64,000 nucleotides of DNA from Sphingobacteriales bacterium (GCA_016708305.1 JADJGB010000008.1:1922001-1986000); one strand, 5' to 3'; positions 38,320 to 47,955 are shown, numbered from the stretch's first letter. Numbers and translations are program-made. Notes: generated from the letters alone by a model not told the origin.

Positions 38320-39584
38320 ATGAAAAAGCTTTTTAAAAATATTAACCACCATATTGATATATTTGCCGGCAAGCATTCTTCCTCTGCTTATGAGCAGAAA
38401 CAGGTGATTATTTTAATCAGAGCCTGTGTATTAGCATCCTTATTTATGTTCCACTATATGTGGTCTGCTGGTACATAGACTTTCATATTGGATTCATAAT
38501 TCTTCCTTATGAAGGCACCCTTTTTGCCTTGCTTCCCTTCCTTTATCTTACAGGATTGCGGACCAAGGTTATTGGCAACTTATTTGTTCTTATAGGTTTT
38601 TCTTTTGGTCTGGTTTTAGTATTCCATTCCGGTGGAATGTATTCACCCGTTATGCCATGGCTCACCCTCATGCCTATATGTGGACTTTTATTTGTGGACA
38701 AATATTCTGCCTTTGGGTGGGCTTTTATCGCATTGATAACCACACTCTATATGGCTTATTACTGGAATAACTATGGAGATTTTCCATTTGATTTCAACTT
38801 CATTAACAAAGGCAAGGTTATTTACTACTATACCTCTTGTTTTAGCGGCTTGATTTTTATTTATCTTGGATTAAATTTGATTTTTGAATATGCACTACAA
38901 AAGGCAAATATATTGCTTGAAAAAAGGAATATTGAACTAATGACCGAAAAGGAAAAATCGGAGAAACTGCTCCTTAACATTCTTCCTGAGGAGGTAGCCA
39001 GAGAGCTGAAAGAAAATGGCACTGCAGAAGCAAGGCAATTTGATGAAGTTAGCGTATTATTTACCGATTTTGTTCAATTTACCCAAACTGCTGAAACACT
39101 GAGTCCTCATGAGTTGGTAAATGAACTCAATGAATGTTTTACTGCATTTGATTATATCATTGAACAACATGGATTAGAGAAAATCAAAACAGTAGGTGAT
39201 GCTTATCTGGCTGTGTGTGGTCTTCCTAGTTCTAATCCGGAGCACGCTATGAAAACAGTGCGGGCTGCGCTTGCAATAAAGGAATTTATAGATGATCGAA
39301 TAAAACAAGGGAAAATTTTTGAAATTCGTATTGGTATTCACTCCGGTAGCGTAGTGGCAGGAATTGTCGGAATTAAAAAATTTGCATACGATATCTGGGG
39401 TGATACGGTTAATACAGCCGCCAGAATGGAACAAAGTGGAGAGGCTGGAAAAGTTAATATTTCAGGTGCAACACACAGATTGGTTAAGGATGGATTTGTA
39501 TGCACCTATCGCGGTAAAATAACAGCCAAAAACAAAGGGGAGATGGAGATGTATTTTGTAAACAATAAGGGCGCTTCTCTCTGA
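38320..39584 (+). CDS. Membrane-bound class III adenylate cyclase (one frameshift)
   Basis: The start is ATG 38320 (MKKLFKNINHHIDIFAG). A missing G near 38463 joins FMFHYMW to VCWYIDFHIGFIILP. About six helices follow, with FHSGGMYSPVMPWLTLMPIC, a motif also seen in membrane sensor parts of histidine kinases. A coiled linker (ALQKANILLEKRNIELMTEK) leads to the cyclase domain: metal aspartates in VLFTDFVQFT and VGDAYLAVCG, RIGIHSGSVVAGIVG, and YDIWGDTVNTAARME. The lysine before TVGDAY and the aspartate in YDIWG favour ATP over GTP. The repaired length is 421 residues. Predicted product: cAMP. Confidence 0.9.
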
Positions 39585-39663
39585 TCTTTGGCAAAAAACC
39601 TAATGCCCTGCTTTATTTATCAAAGGCACAAATCAACCTATTAAATGTTGACGGTTTGGCTAC

Positions 39664-39671
39664 TATCTTTG
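39664..39671 (+). promoter_or_regulatory. Probable -7 box of the HD/YitT operon
   Basis: TATCTTTG fits TAnnTTTG, 49 bases before the ATG at 39720. A -33 TTTG at the right spacing is not clear. Confidence 0.45.
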
Positions 39672-39719
39672 TACTAAAAATTGTTTGGCTCAACTAAATT
39701 GTTTAATTTAACTGAAGTA

Positions 39720-40310
39720 ATGGATTTTGAAAGTGTAAAAAAGATGATGTTGCGGAAATTAAAGGTAGAACTGCCTGCTTTTTTGACGTACCACAATCTT
39801 TCTCATGTTCTGGATGTTTTGGAGTCAGCGGAGAATATAGGGAGGTCAGAAGGTGTCTCGGGAGAGGATATGATTCTGCTGAAAACAGCAGCGCTCTTCC
39901 ATGATTCCGGGTTTATTAAGGGACCCCAAAATCACGAAGAAGCATCCTGTGAAATAGCCCAAAAAATCCTTCCTGATTTTGGATATACTCAACACCAGGT
40001 AGATATCGTCAATGGAATTATTTTGGCTACCAAAATTCCGCAGATGCCGCATAACCATCTGGAAGATATCATCGGAGATGCTGATCTGGATTATCTTGGC
40101 AGAGATGATTTTTTTAGCATCGGGAAGGGCTTGTTTGAAGAGTTAAAATATTTTGGAGTGTTGCGTACTGAAACTGAATGGAATGAACTTCAGAGAAATT
40201 TTATTGAAGCGCATTCTTACCATTCAAAAACGTCATTAGCTAACAGAGAATTGAAAAAGCAAAAACATCTCAAAGCCATCAAGGCTAAACTATTAAAATC
40301 AAAGAAGTAA
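39720..40310 (+). CDS. HD-domain phosphohydrolase
   Basis: This is a soluble protein of 196 residues from ATG 39720. The upstream in-frame TTG at 39681 would be within a few bases of the expected transcript start and is less likely. HD-domain metal ligands are visible: the histidine of LTYHNLSHVLDV, the HD pair in AALFHDSGF, the histidine of GPQNHEEASCEIAQ and the aspartate of DIIGDADLDYLGRDD. Such proteins cleave phosphoesters, including cyclic nucleotides and nucleotides. The cyclase 135 bases upstream makes cAMP a candidate substrate, by inference. The YitT gene follows after five bases. Confidence 0.82.
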   Translation: MDFESVKKMMLRKLKVELPAFLTYHNLSHVLDVLESAENIGRSEGVSGEDMILLKTAALFHDSGFIKGPQNHEEASCEIAQKILPDFGYTQHQVDIVNGIILATKIPQMPHNHLEDIIGDADLDYLGRDDFFSIGKGLFEELKYFGVLRTETEWNELQRNFIEAHSYHSKTSLANRELKKQKHLKAIKAKLLKSKK

Positions 40311-40315
40311 CTAAC

Positions 40316-41185
40316 ATGGCATATCCCAGACGACAACTTTTTACAATTGCTGATATCATCTACCTTGTTCTGAGTGTAGCTTCGGCGAGTTTTGCACTGA
40401 AAAGTTTCTTGGTTCCCAACCATTTTTTGGATGGTGGAATAACAGGGATATCATTACTTCTGCACGAAGTCTATAATTGGAATCTGGGCTTGCTCCTTAT
40501 CCTCCTAAACCTTCCATTTATTATACTGGCTTACTTTAAAGTCGGTAGGTATTTTTCATGGAGGAGCGCCTTGACTGTTCTGCTGATTGCTGCCACCTTA
40601 CAGATGGTGCCATTCCCAGAATTAACTCATGATAAACTACTTGTAGCGATGTTCGGCGGATTTTTTTTAGGGATCGGTATTGGATTGGCAATGAGGGGAG
40701 GCGGTACTTTTGATGGTATGGAAGTCCTTGCTTTGTTAACCAATGGGAAAGGCAGTTTGAGTATAGTGGAAATCATCCTTGCCATGAACCTGGTCATTTT
40801 TACAATTGCTGCATTTATTAAAATGGAGACGGCTCTATATGCAATCCTTACCTATATTGTGGCAGGCCAGGTTACTAAATATGTCATTGAAGGAATTGAA
40901 GCTTATACCGGTGTAACCATCATCGCCGAACAAAGTGAAGAAATTAAAAAAACTCTTGTATTAAAGCTCAATAGAGGAATTACGGTTTACAAAGGTGAAA
41001 GGGGGTTTATGAAAGATTCTTTTGAGGTAAGCAATAAGGTGGATATTATTTTTACGATTGTAACTCGTCTGGAAGTAAGGAAGTTAAAAAATATTGTATA
41101 TTCAATTGACCCCAAGGCCTTTATTTTTACCAATACAGTAAGAGAACCTCAAGGTGGAATTGTCAAACAAGTTATCAAACATTAA
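40316..41185 (+). CDS. YitT-family membrane protein
   Basis: Five or so hydrophobic helices (residues about 10-200; FALKSFLVPNHFLDGGITGI, AMFGGFFLGIGIGLAMRGGG, TALYAILTYIVAGQVTKYVI) are followed by a soluble C-terminal DUF2179 domain (TLVLKLNRGITVYKGERGFM, then VDIIFTIVTRLEVRKLKNIV). DUF2179 is suspected to bind a small ligand. The role of YitT proteins is unknown. The gene is intact (289 residues) and is probably co-transcribed with the HD gene. Confidence 0.9.
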   Translation: MAYPRRQLFTIADIIYLVLSVASASFALKSFLVPNHFLDGGITGISLLLHEVYNWNLGLLLILLNLPFIILAYFKVGRYFSWRSALTVLLIAATLQMVPFPELTHDKLLVAMFGGFFLGIGIGLAMRGGGTFDGMEVLALLTNGKGSLSIVEIILAMNLVIFTIAAFIKMETALYAILTYIVAGQVTKYVIEGIEAYTGVTIIAEQSEEIKKTLVLKLNRGITVYKGERGFMKDSFEVSNKVDIIFTIVTRLEVRKLKNIVYSIDPKAFIFTNTVREPQGGIVKQVIKH

Positions 41186-41205
41186 TGGAATCTGGTTTTG
41201 TTGTC

Positions 41206-41219
41206 GATTTTGCATAAAT
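41206..41219. repeat. 14-base direct repeat, left copy
   Basis: GATTTTGCATAAAT occurs here and again at 41594-41607. The two copies bracket the small secreted-protein gene and dispersed repeat copy 2, a segment of about 375 bases. They could mark the ends of an inserted or duplicated cassette. Confidence 0.4.
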
Positions 41220-41307
41220 ATAAATATGATATTACCATTTATTTTGCAAATTCGTTTGGGATTAGTTTTTTTATCTTTTCTTCTCATTTCCACAGGTTTG
41301 GCATTTT
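41219..41307. repeat. Dispersed repeat copy 2
   Basis: This copy matches 35694-35780 at roughly four positions in five over about 87 bases. It covers the last eight codons of the small minus-strand gene and continues past its stop, where the reading frame stays similar between copies (EEKIK, then FAK-stop). Confidence 0.6.
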
Positions 41308-41559
41308 ATAAATGAATTCTTTATTTAATGCCGGATTAGGTATTCTTTGAATTTGTTCCATTGGAATAATACAGGGCATTCGGTCTTGTTTCAATATTCC
41401 AACCAAATTACCATCATTCATTCTTCTAATAGATTGAGTATCAATCAAAAGGTATTTGCTTTCCTTTAAGGGTGCTTTTTTATTAAAGGGCAAAATAGAA
41501 ACCTGAGCATTTAAATTATAAATAGTATTAAACAGCAAGATGCAAAATAAATTCTTCAT
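41284..41559 (-). CDS. Small secreted protein of unknown function
   Basis: The 91-residue product has a signal peptide (MKNLFCILLFNTIYNLNAQ) and a short mature part containing SILPFNKKAPLKESKYLLID, GNLVGILKQDRMPCIIPMEQ and IPNPALNKEFIYKMPNLWK. I do not recognise a family. The related sequence at 35.7 kb continues beyond the point where this frame stops (PNLRKIEEKIKQPT), so the TGA here may be a read error; a stop three bases past FAK would then end the protein about 14 residues later. It stands alone between YitT and glmS. Confidence 0.5.
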   Translation of the reverse strand: MKNLFCILLFNTIYNLNAQVSILPFNKKAPLKESKYLLIDTQSIRRMNDGNLVGILKQDRMPCIIPMEQIQRIPNPALNKEFIYKMPNLWK

Positions 41560-41593
41560 ACCAATTGTTTACAGTGATGATGAAAATATTTTT

Positions 41594-41607
41594 GATTTTG
41601 CATAAAT
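41594..41607. repeat. 14-base direct repeat, right copy
   Basis: This is identical to 41206-41219 (GATTTTGCATAAAT). It lies 35 bases upstream of the start of the small secreted-protein gene. Confidence 0.4.
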
Positions 41608-41671
41608 GAATTGAAAATATTTTCAACCTATGAGACAGTATTTGTCCATATTGGTACATGCTTATTTTGCC

Positions 41672-43509
41672 TTATTCTACGGTAACACTCTTTGCAAGGT
41701 TACGGGGTTTATCCACATCACATCCTTTTGCCACGCCTATAAAATAGGAGAGAAGTTGCAAAGGGATAACGCTCAGTATGGGCGCTATAACTTCATCTGC
41801 TTGCGGCACCACCATTACATCATCGCACAAGTTTTTTGATACCTCATCGCCTTCGGTTATTACGGCAATGAGCATGCCTTTGCGGGCTTTATTTCCTGCA
41901 TATTGGAGATGATTTTTTCGTGGTAAGCATCTTTGGTAGCCACAAAAACTACAGGCAGGTTTTAATCCACTAAGGCAATAGGGCCGTGTTTCATTTCGGC
42001 AGCCGGATAACCTTCGGCGTGGATGTAAGAAATTTCTTTGAGCTTTAATGCGCCTTCTAAAGCAATGGCAAAATTGTACCCGCGACCGAGATATAGAAAA
42101 TCTCCGGCATCTTTATATTTTTCGGCAATGGCCTTTATTGCATCGGCATGATTCAGTATCCAGGCTGCTTTTTCGGGAACCATATCCAACTCTTTTAATA
42201 AATGCCGGTATCGTTTTTCGGATAGAGCGCCTTTTAAATAACCAATTTTTAAGGCAATCATCATCAGCACAGAAAGCTGTGCAGTAAAGGCCTTGGTGGA
42301 TGCTACGCCAATTTCGGGACCGGCATGAGTGTAGGCGCCGGCATGCGAAGCGCGGGCTATTGATGAGCCTACAACATTTACAATACCTAAAATGATAGCT
42401 CCTTTTGTTTTGGCATTTTCGATGGCTACTAAAGTATCGGCTGTTTCGCCACTTTGGCTGATGGCCAGTATTACATCGCCCTCGTTGATGATAGGATTGC
42501 GATAGCGAAATTCAGAGGCGTACTCCACTTCCACATTAATACGACAAAGTTCTTCAATTATATATTCGGCCACCAAACCAGCGTGCCAACTGGTACCGCA
42601 GGCGATAATGATGATACGGTTGGCATTGATGATTTGTTCGGCATATTGCTGAATACCCGACATTGTAATGGTTCCATTGATAGCATCCAGTCGTCCGCGC
42701 AGGCAATCGAATATTGTGGTGGGTTGTTCAAAAATTTCTTTGAGCATAAAATGATTGTAACCACTTTTTTCGATAGCTGCTAGCTCAATATCTAATTTTT
42801 GAACATAAGGTGTTAGCTTTTCGTTCCCCAAATTTTTTAAAATCAGCTCATCTGGTTTTACAATGGCCAGTTCGTAGTCGTTTACATACACTACTTCTTT
42901 TGTATATTCCAGCATGGGCGAGGCATCGGAGCCTAAGAAATGTTCATTCTTGCCAACGCCAATTACCAATGGGCTTCCTTTGCGTGCTGCAATAATGGTA
43001 TCAGGGTTTTCATTATCAATCATTAAAATAACATAAGCTCCCGTAACTCTTTTAAGTGCAATGCGTAGCGCTTCTTCTAATGAGCAATTGTTATTGGTTT
43101 TTATTTCTTCAATAAAGTTGAGCAACACTTCGGTATCGGTATCACTCTTAAAAGTATAGCCTTTGCTAAGTAGTTCACTTTTTAATTGGAGATAGTTTTC
43201 AATAATGCCATTATGAATCATGGCAATTTTCCCGCTGGAGGAAAAATGAGGATGGGCATTGCGGTCATTCGGCTCGCCATGTGTGGCCCAACGGGTATGG
43301 CCAATGCCGGTGGTGCCGGTAACATTGGCTGTTCCGATACTTTCTTCCAGGTCGCTTACTTTGCCTTTCTTTTTATAAATAGTTACATGATTGTTTTGCT
43401 GAAGGGCAATACCTGCACTATCGTAGCCTCGATACTCCAATCTTTTCAGCCCTTTAATTACAATGGGGTATGCCTGTTTTGTTCCGGTGTATCCAACTAT
43501 TCCGCACAT
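41672..43509 (-). CDS. glmS: Glutamine-fructose-6-phosphate aminotransferase (in-frame stop and one frameshift)
   Basis: The enzyme makes glucosamine-6-phosphate for murein and lipopolysaccharide. The glutaminase domain starts with the nucleophile Cys2 (MCGIVGYTGTKQAYPIVIKG) and has EYRGYDSAG and GIGHTRWATHGEPNDRNAHP. The isomerase half has two SIS domains (ACGTSWHAGLVAEYIIEELC, AISQSGETADTLVAIENAKT, IHAEGYPAAEMKHGPIALVD). A TAA at 41962-41964 replaces the expected Glu codon, but the same frame continues as NLPVVFVATKDAYHEKI. A missing G near 41897 leads to RKGMLIAVITEGDEV and the family end PRNLAKSVTVE at 41672. Repaired, it is 612 residues. The enzyme is usually essential, so these are probably consensus errors. 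Confidence 0.95.
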
Positions 43510-43630
43510 ATTAACTTTATTAGGTTTATAGGGATGCGAAAGTAAGGGATTTTAAGTTTTGCATTTCGTTAATATTCTTTACCACAGACGAATAAGGAAG
43601 AAGGTTTATTCAAATTTTTGAAAAAAATCA

Positions 43631-44014
43631 TTAAATATCTTCTTCTCTTTCCAGCATCAGGATGGCGCTTTGCGGCACAATAAAATATTTTTCGTCTTCG
43701 TATATTACCTCGGTAGCAGCGCTTAATAAAAAAATTGCCAAATCGCCCTCACGAGCCTGTAGTGGAATATATTTTACCTGTTCTTCATCTGTTTTCCAGG
43801 GTTCATTTTCTACAGGAACGGGAATAACATAGCCCGGCCCTGTTTTGATAACGTATCCCTGCACTTTTTCTTTTCCTGAACCCAGGCAGATACAAACCGC
43901 TTTCGGTTCGCTCATTGGGTTTACGGGTTTTAGTAAAACACGGTCGCCAATGACTATTAATTTTTTAAAACGATTATCGGCAGTAATACGCATATATTGA
44001 TGATTACCATACAA
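43631..44014 (-). CDS. Divergent GroES-like protein
   Basis: The 127-residue product contains KKLIVIGDRVLLKPVNPMSE, equivalent to the PLHDRVIVKP signature of GroES, and the later barrel strands GYVIKTGPGYVIPVP, DLAIFLLSAATEVIYEDEKY and FIVPQSAILMLE. The EKTAGGI mobile loop that contacts GroEL is not conserved, and an insert precedes VKYIPLQAREGD. It is probably a GroES-fold relative with a changed partner or role. The start could be ATG 44014 or the later ATG at 43993 (MRITADNRF). It is intact, between glmS and the M56 gene on the same strand. Confidence 0.75.
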   Translation of the reverse strand: MYGNHQYMRITADNRFKKLIVIGDRVLLKPVNPMSEPKAVCICLGSGKEKVQGYVIKTGPGYVIPVPVENEPWKTDEEQVKYIPLQAREGDLAIFLLSAATEVIYEDEKYFIVPQSAILMLEREEDI

Positions 44015-44046
44015 AATTAATCAAAATTTTGGATGATTATACCGGT

Positions 44047-45695
44047 TTATAGTTCAATAATGCGCTGGCGACGGAGCTGATCAATATAACCCAGCAACTG
44101 ATTAACAGAAGCAAGTTTTTTATCTATAGCAGCCAGTTCAGATTCAGCCACCGGATTATATGCATCAGTGGCAACTGACTTTTTAATATCAAGAAGCTTT
44201 TGCTGTGTTACTGAGTAATTTTTGTAAAGACTGTCCAACTGAATTGATTTAACAGCATTTTTCAACCTCTGGTTGACATTTGCCCAATCAATATAATAAT
44301 AGTTCTGACGAAGGTTTGTTTCAATTTCATTCCAGTTGGTATAATTGAAATTTTGTTCAAACCGCTTCTTGAGATTCAGTTTTTGTTCATCGGTCATGGT
44401 TTCTGCAAATTGAAATTCTATCTGTTGCCAAATTGTTTCTGACAGAATCTTTTTAGTAGCATATAAAGAAGTTTCAATATTTTTTTCTTCCTCTGCTGTA
44501 AGATGGGGCGTTACCGAACTGGCAAAATGTGTAATACTTAAATTATCTGACAGCATTTCATCTTCCGAATGGATGCTTTGGGGTTCGGGCTGATTGTTTT
44601 TTTGTTTAATTAGTTTCTCTTTTTTTGGTGCCTGAAAATTCTTTAATTCTGTATTTTCTTCAGGTGCAAAAAAAGCCACAGGTTCTCTCTTAAAAATTTC
44701 ATCTTTTGCAACCTGTAAATTATTAGTTCTTTGTACAATATTATTTGGTGGCTTCAATACAGATATGATTGCAAGGAAGGTAATCAGTGCAAGAGAAAAA
44801 ATGATTTTTTTTAAATCAGGTAAATTCTTACTCTTTGTGCCTAACAGAAACTCCATTCTGTGAAGCAATTCCGAATTTTTCCCGGATGCTGCAATGGTCA
44901 GTTCGTTTTCTATTCCGGATTGATTTGAGGCGATCGAATACAAGGCAGTAGCATAAAGCGTTTTATCATATTCAAATCTTACCACCCAATCATCTGCCGA
45001 TTTCTCTCTTTCCAGATTTTGTATTTTTATTAATGCCCTGATAAAGGGGTTGAAATACATGATGGCAAGAATCAATTGATTGATAAAATTTTCAGGTAAT
45101 CATTTCTTTTTATGTGGGCTAACTCATGTAGTATAATGGCTTCTACCTGTTGCGTACTCAGGTTGTTGATGGCAGCTAATGGTATTAAAATCATCGGCCT
45201 GAGCCAACCCAATGTCAAAGGAGAAGTTGCAATATCCGATATGAAAATTTTTACTTTTCTTTTTATACCCAGCCAGGAACTTCCATTGAGTGTATAGATT
45301 TTCAGATGTCCCGGAACTTTGGAGAGGCTCCTGTTTTTAAAAACGTAAATCGTTTTAACCCCTGTTATTAACCTTATCAGAGGAAAAATCAAAAAGCACA
45401 AATAAACCATTGCAACATAAGGAAGCAAATGTGCCAACCCGTACAGACTAATAATACCAACGAATACTGACGATTGTGTATGTGTAAAAAAGCAGATGTA
45501 TATAAACGAGGTAAGGAAACTTAAAAATCCGGCAACGACGGCCCAAAAAGCAAGTGTTTCAATACAGTCGGTTTTTTTTACTTTTTCAGTTTTTATATAG
45601 ACAAGGACAAGAAGCCATATCAGGCCGACTTGCCAGATGCTGTTAAAAACAGCGCTACCTAAGGAGGCAAATATGTGCAGCATCGTTTCGTTCAT
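44047..45695 (-). CDS. BlaR1/MecR1-like M56 membrane peptidase (one frameshift)
   Basis: Several N-terminal helices carry the zinc peptidase motif in VEAIILHELAHIKRNDYLK (residues about 190-208). One more T near 45075 joins it to IFINQLILAIMYFNPFIRAL and to the third ligand region EREKSADDWVVR. A later helix (IIFSLALITFLAIISVL) is followed by an outer part of about 220 residues, rich in Gln, Asn and charged helices (NWNEIETNLRQNYYYIDWAN). No penicillin-binding sensor domain is visible, so the signal is unknown. The start lies four bases after the BlaI-like gene stop. The pair should form a proteolysis-relieved repressor system. Confidence 0.88.
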
Positions 45696-45699
45696 GCCA

Positions 45700-46083
45700 T
45701 TATTTATCCTTAATGCTGTTGATTAAAGATTGAATTTTTTCCAATTCACTCTTTGATACTTTGTGGTTGCCCAATGCCTGCATAATCAACTGGCCGGAGG
45801 AACCGCCAAACAGACCATGAATCATTTTATTAAGTAAAAAATTCTGAGTGTTTAGTTTATTTATGGCTGCCCGATATATGTGTGTTCGGCTGCTTTCATC
45901 TCTTTCTACCAAGCCCTTTTCGTGCATAATTTGCATAAGTTTCAGTGTTGTGGTGTAGCCTACATCCTTTTTTTCCAGCATTTCAACGTGCACCTGTCTT
46001 ACTGTAGCATCACCTTTTTTCCAGAGAATCTGAAGAATTTCGAGTTCGCTTTCGGTTGGTTTTACCGCATTGTTTTTGGGCAT
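45700..46083 (-). CDS. BlaI/MecI/CopY-family repressor
   Basis: The winged-helix domain (residues about 8-75) has PTESELEILQILWKKGDATV, EMLEKKDVGYTTTLKLMQIM and HEKGLVERDESSRTHIYRA, and the C-terminal dimer helices end in SKSELEKIQSLINSIKDK. I use ATG 46083 (MPKNNAVKPTESE), the usual start in the family; ATG 46101 would add six residues. Such repressors bind palindromic operators near their own operon and are cleaved by the partner M56 peptidase encoded next. The gene is intact. Confidence 0.92.
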   Translation of the reverse strand: MPKNNAVKPTESELEILQILWKKGDATVRQVHVEMLEKKDVGYTTTLKLMQIMHEKGLVERDESSRTHIYRAAINKLNTQNFLLNKMIHGLFGGSSGQLIMQALGNHKVSKSELEKIQSLINSIKDK

Positions 46084-46194
46084 AAAAAATTTTGATTGCA
46101 ATTTACGATTTGTTTCGTAATAATGTGCTAATTCTTCAATAATTACATTTTTTTAACAAATTCGATTTAAGTTATTTACTTTCTCAGGAAATCA

Positions 46195-46202
46195 TATATT
46201 TG
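46195..46202 (+). promoter_or_regulatory. Probable -7 box of the Crp/Fnr gene, fixes its start codon
   Basis: TATATTTG (46195-46202) fits TAnnTTTG. The only nearby ATG (46204) lies at or before the expected transcript start and is out of frame, which supports TTG 46223 as the start and implies a short leader. Confidence 0.5.
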
Positions 46203-46222
46203 CATGAATAAAAAAATTTGTA

Positions 46223-46959
46223 TTGTTAAATCATTTGAGTAAAGTGAATTTCACCGGTCAATATAGTGATCCTACATGCGCTGCATGTATTTTGAGCAAC
46301 TACAATTTGTTTTCTGGACTGAATGAAAATGAATTGGAAGAGTTGAACAGTAATAAATCCTGCAGCTCGGCAAAAAAAGGACAGATTATCTTTTCGGAGA
46401 ATGGGCTGCCAATGGGTGTATATTGTATTCATAAAGGGAAAGTGAAACTCAGCACTACTGGGCCCGATGGCAAAGAACAAATTTTGCGGCTTGCAAAAGA
46501 TGGAGATTTACTGGGGTATAGGGCGCTGCTGGCAGGAGACAGGTACCATGCTACCGCTACTGCATTGGAGGATTGTGATTTTTGCTTTGTGGAGAGAGAT
46601 TATTTTGTGAATCTGGTGGTTACCAACCCAAAAATCTGTATCGGTATTTTTAAAATAATTGCCGCTGATTTAAAAAGCGCTGAAGACCATATTGTATCAC
46701 TCTCGCAAAGAATGTAAGAGAAAGGATGGCAGAGGCGTTGCTGTTTTTTAAGGCTACTTATGGATTTGAAAATGACGGCCAAACCTTAAACATCCAGTTC
46801 AGCCGAGAAGAAATAGCTGACTTTGTTGGAACATCTACCGAAAGCGCTATACGCCTTCTCTCGGAGTTTAATCATGATAAGATTGTAGAATTGAAAGGCA
46901 AAAAAATAAGAATCACCAATTTAGATAAACTGGTACGCACAGCAAATCTACTTTACTAA
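46223..46959 (+). CDS. Crp/Fnr-family transcription regulator (one frameshift)
   Basis: The cyclic-nucleotide-binding barrel spans about residues 25-150 (KKGQIIFSENGLPMGVYCIH, KGKVKLSTTGPDGKEQILRL, DLLGYRALLAGDRYHATATA). The frame stops at 46717; one more A gives SLSQRNVRERMAEALLFFKA and the winged-helix domain FSREEIADFVGTSTESAIRL, LSEFNHDKIVELKGKKIRIT. The repaired length is 245 residues. A CxxC pair (PTCAACILS) near residue 20 is common in Bacteroidota members and is not the four-Cys FNR cluster. The ALLAGDRYHATAT stretch differs from the cAMP-contact motif of Crp, so the ligand is uncertain. The start is TTG. Confidence 0.88.
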
Positions 46960-46960
46960 G

Positions 46961-46991
46961 CTTCAATTTTTACTAAAAATAAAATTTGAAG
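46961..46991 (+). terminator. Possible terminator of the Crp/Fnr gene
   Basis: CTTCAATTTTTA (46961-46972) pairs with TAAAATTTGAAG (46980-46991) with one mismatch. It is AT-rich, without a clear T tail, and starts one base after the stop codon. Confidence 0.45.
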
Positions 46992-47195
46992 AGTTAACCA
47001 GCCATGGGTTAGCGTTTATCGCATAGGCTTGTTTAAGTTGTAAGTTGTATTTTTTTGATAATTTACTATTTACAGTAACAAAAGAATTTTTTTTGCTGTG
47101 TATTGTTGACAAAAAGTCTTCTTGATTTCATCTGCACAATATCTACTTTACCTTTTTCAAAAACATATTCATTACAAAATGAAAGGATAGAAATA

Positions 47196-47606
47196 TCAAT
47201 TTGCACGTGAAAATGTCTCTGTTTTTCCTAAAATTGACACACCCATAAAACCCCTTACTTTTAGTTGGTGATCGTCCAGCCACATTTTACAATTATATGT
47301 TTTGCCGCTTTCAGGGTCATAAATTCTACCGTTTATACTCACCGTCTTTAAATGTAAAACCGGTCATAAAGTCGCTGCCTACCATGTTACGTGTTCTCAA
47401 TGTTTTATCAGGGTTCTTTTATCAATCAGATTCCTAATTCCCCAGATGAGTTTGCCAAAATAGGTGTCACCTTTCCTGTAAATAGCCACTTTGCCATCTT
47501 TTTTTGGCGTATGGTAAACAACCACTATTCCATCAGGATTGGTTTGTGCACTTGTATTTGTTATTACCAAAAACATGAATGACAATATTGCTGCAAAATA
47601 TTTCAT
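47196..47606 (-). CDS. Secreted DUF2147 protein (two or more frameshifts)
   Basis: A signal peptide (MKYFAAILSFMFLVITNTSAQ, start at 47606) precedes the DUF2147 pattern: KKDGKVAIYRKGDTYFGKLI, WGIRNLIDKENP, then TLRTRNMVGSDFMTGFTFKD and RIYDPESGKTYNCKMWLDDH, QLKVRGFMGVSILGKTETFS, RAN-stop. The frame breaks near 47415 and again near 47330, both in short A/T runs. The repaired length is about 137 residues. In-frame ATGs at 47624 and 47639 are alternative starts. DUF2147 proteins are small exported proteins of unknown function. No operon partner is apparent. Confidence 0.8.
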
Positions 47607-47736
47607 GGTCGAAGTTTTGAACATTTTTATATAATTCAAACTTCTGCGATTATTTGTAAAAATTTTGCGAAAGTAATCCTAAATAATTTCAAATGTTGGT
47701 GATATAAATGGTTTTAGTCTGCAACCAAAGAGATTT

Positions 47737-47955
47737 CTAAATAAATCCGCCTCCAATTGACAGTCTAATAAGCCCGATTATTATCACAATAATGCTTACC
47801 ACTTTTCCTCCTCTGGAGTTGCCCAAATAGGAGAAGATGAGCGCCACTACCCCCATTGGAATTACTATCCAGTACATCCAGCCGAGCAAAGGTATAAAAG
47901 CAATCAACCCTATCACTCCGGCTAATATGGCGGTGATTCTTGCTAAAGTTTTCAT
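47737..47955 (-). CDS. Small two-to-three-helix membrane protein
   Basis: The 72-residue product is almost entirely hydrophobic: ITAILAGVIGLIAFIPLLGW, MYWIVIPMGVVALIFSYLG and VVSIIVIIIGLIRLSIGGGF. The SYLGNSRGGK turn between helices 2 and 3 is the only polar segment. It looks like a real small membrane protein and is intact, but I cannot assign a function. miaE lies 90 bases downstream of it, also on the minus strand but with its start further upstream, so the two need not be linked. Confidence 0.65.
   Translation of the reverse strand: MKTLARITAILAGVIGLIAFIPLLGWMYWIVIPMGVVALIFSYLGNSRGGKVVSIIVIIIGLIRLSIGGGFI

Noticed and set aside
47040..47195. Open minus-strand frame after DUF2147 containing EYVFEKGKVDIVQMKSRRLF
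   Set aside because: It has no start codon or family, and overlaps the end of DUF2147 in another frame. It is probably chance or a remnant.
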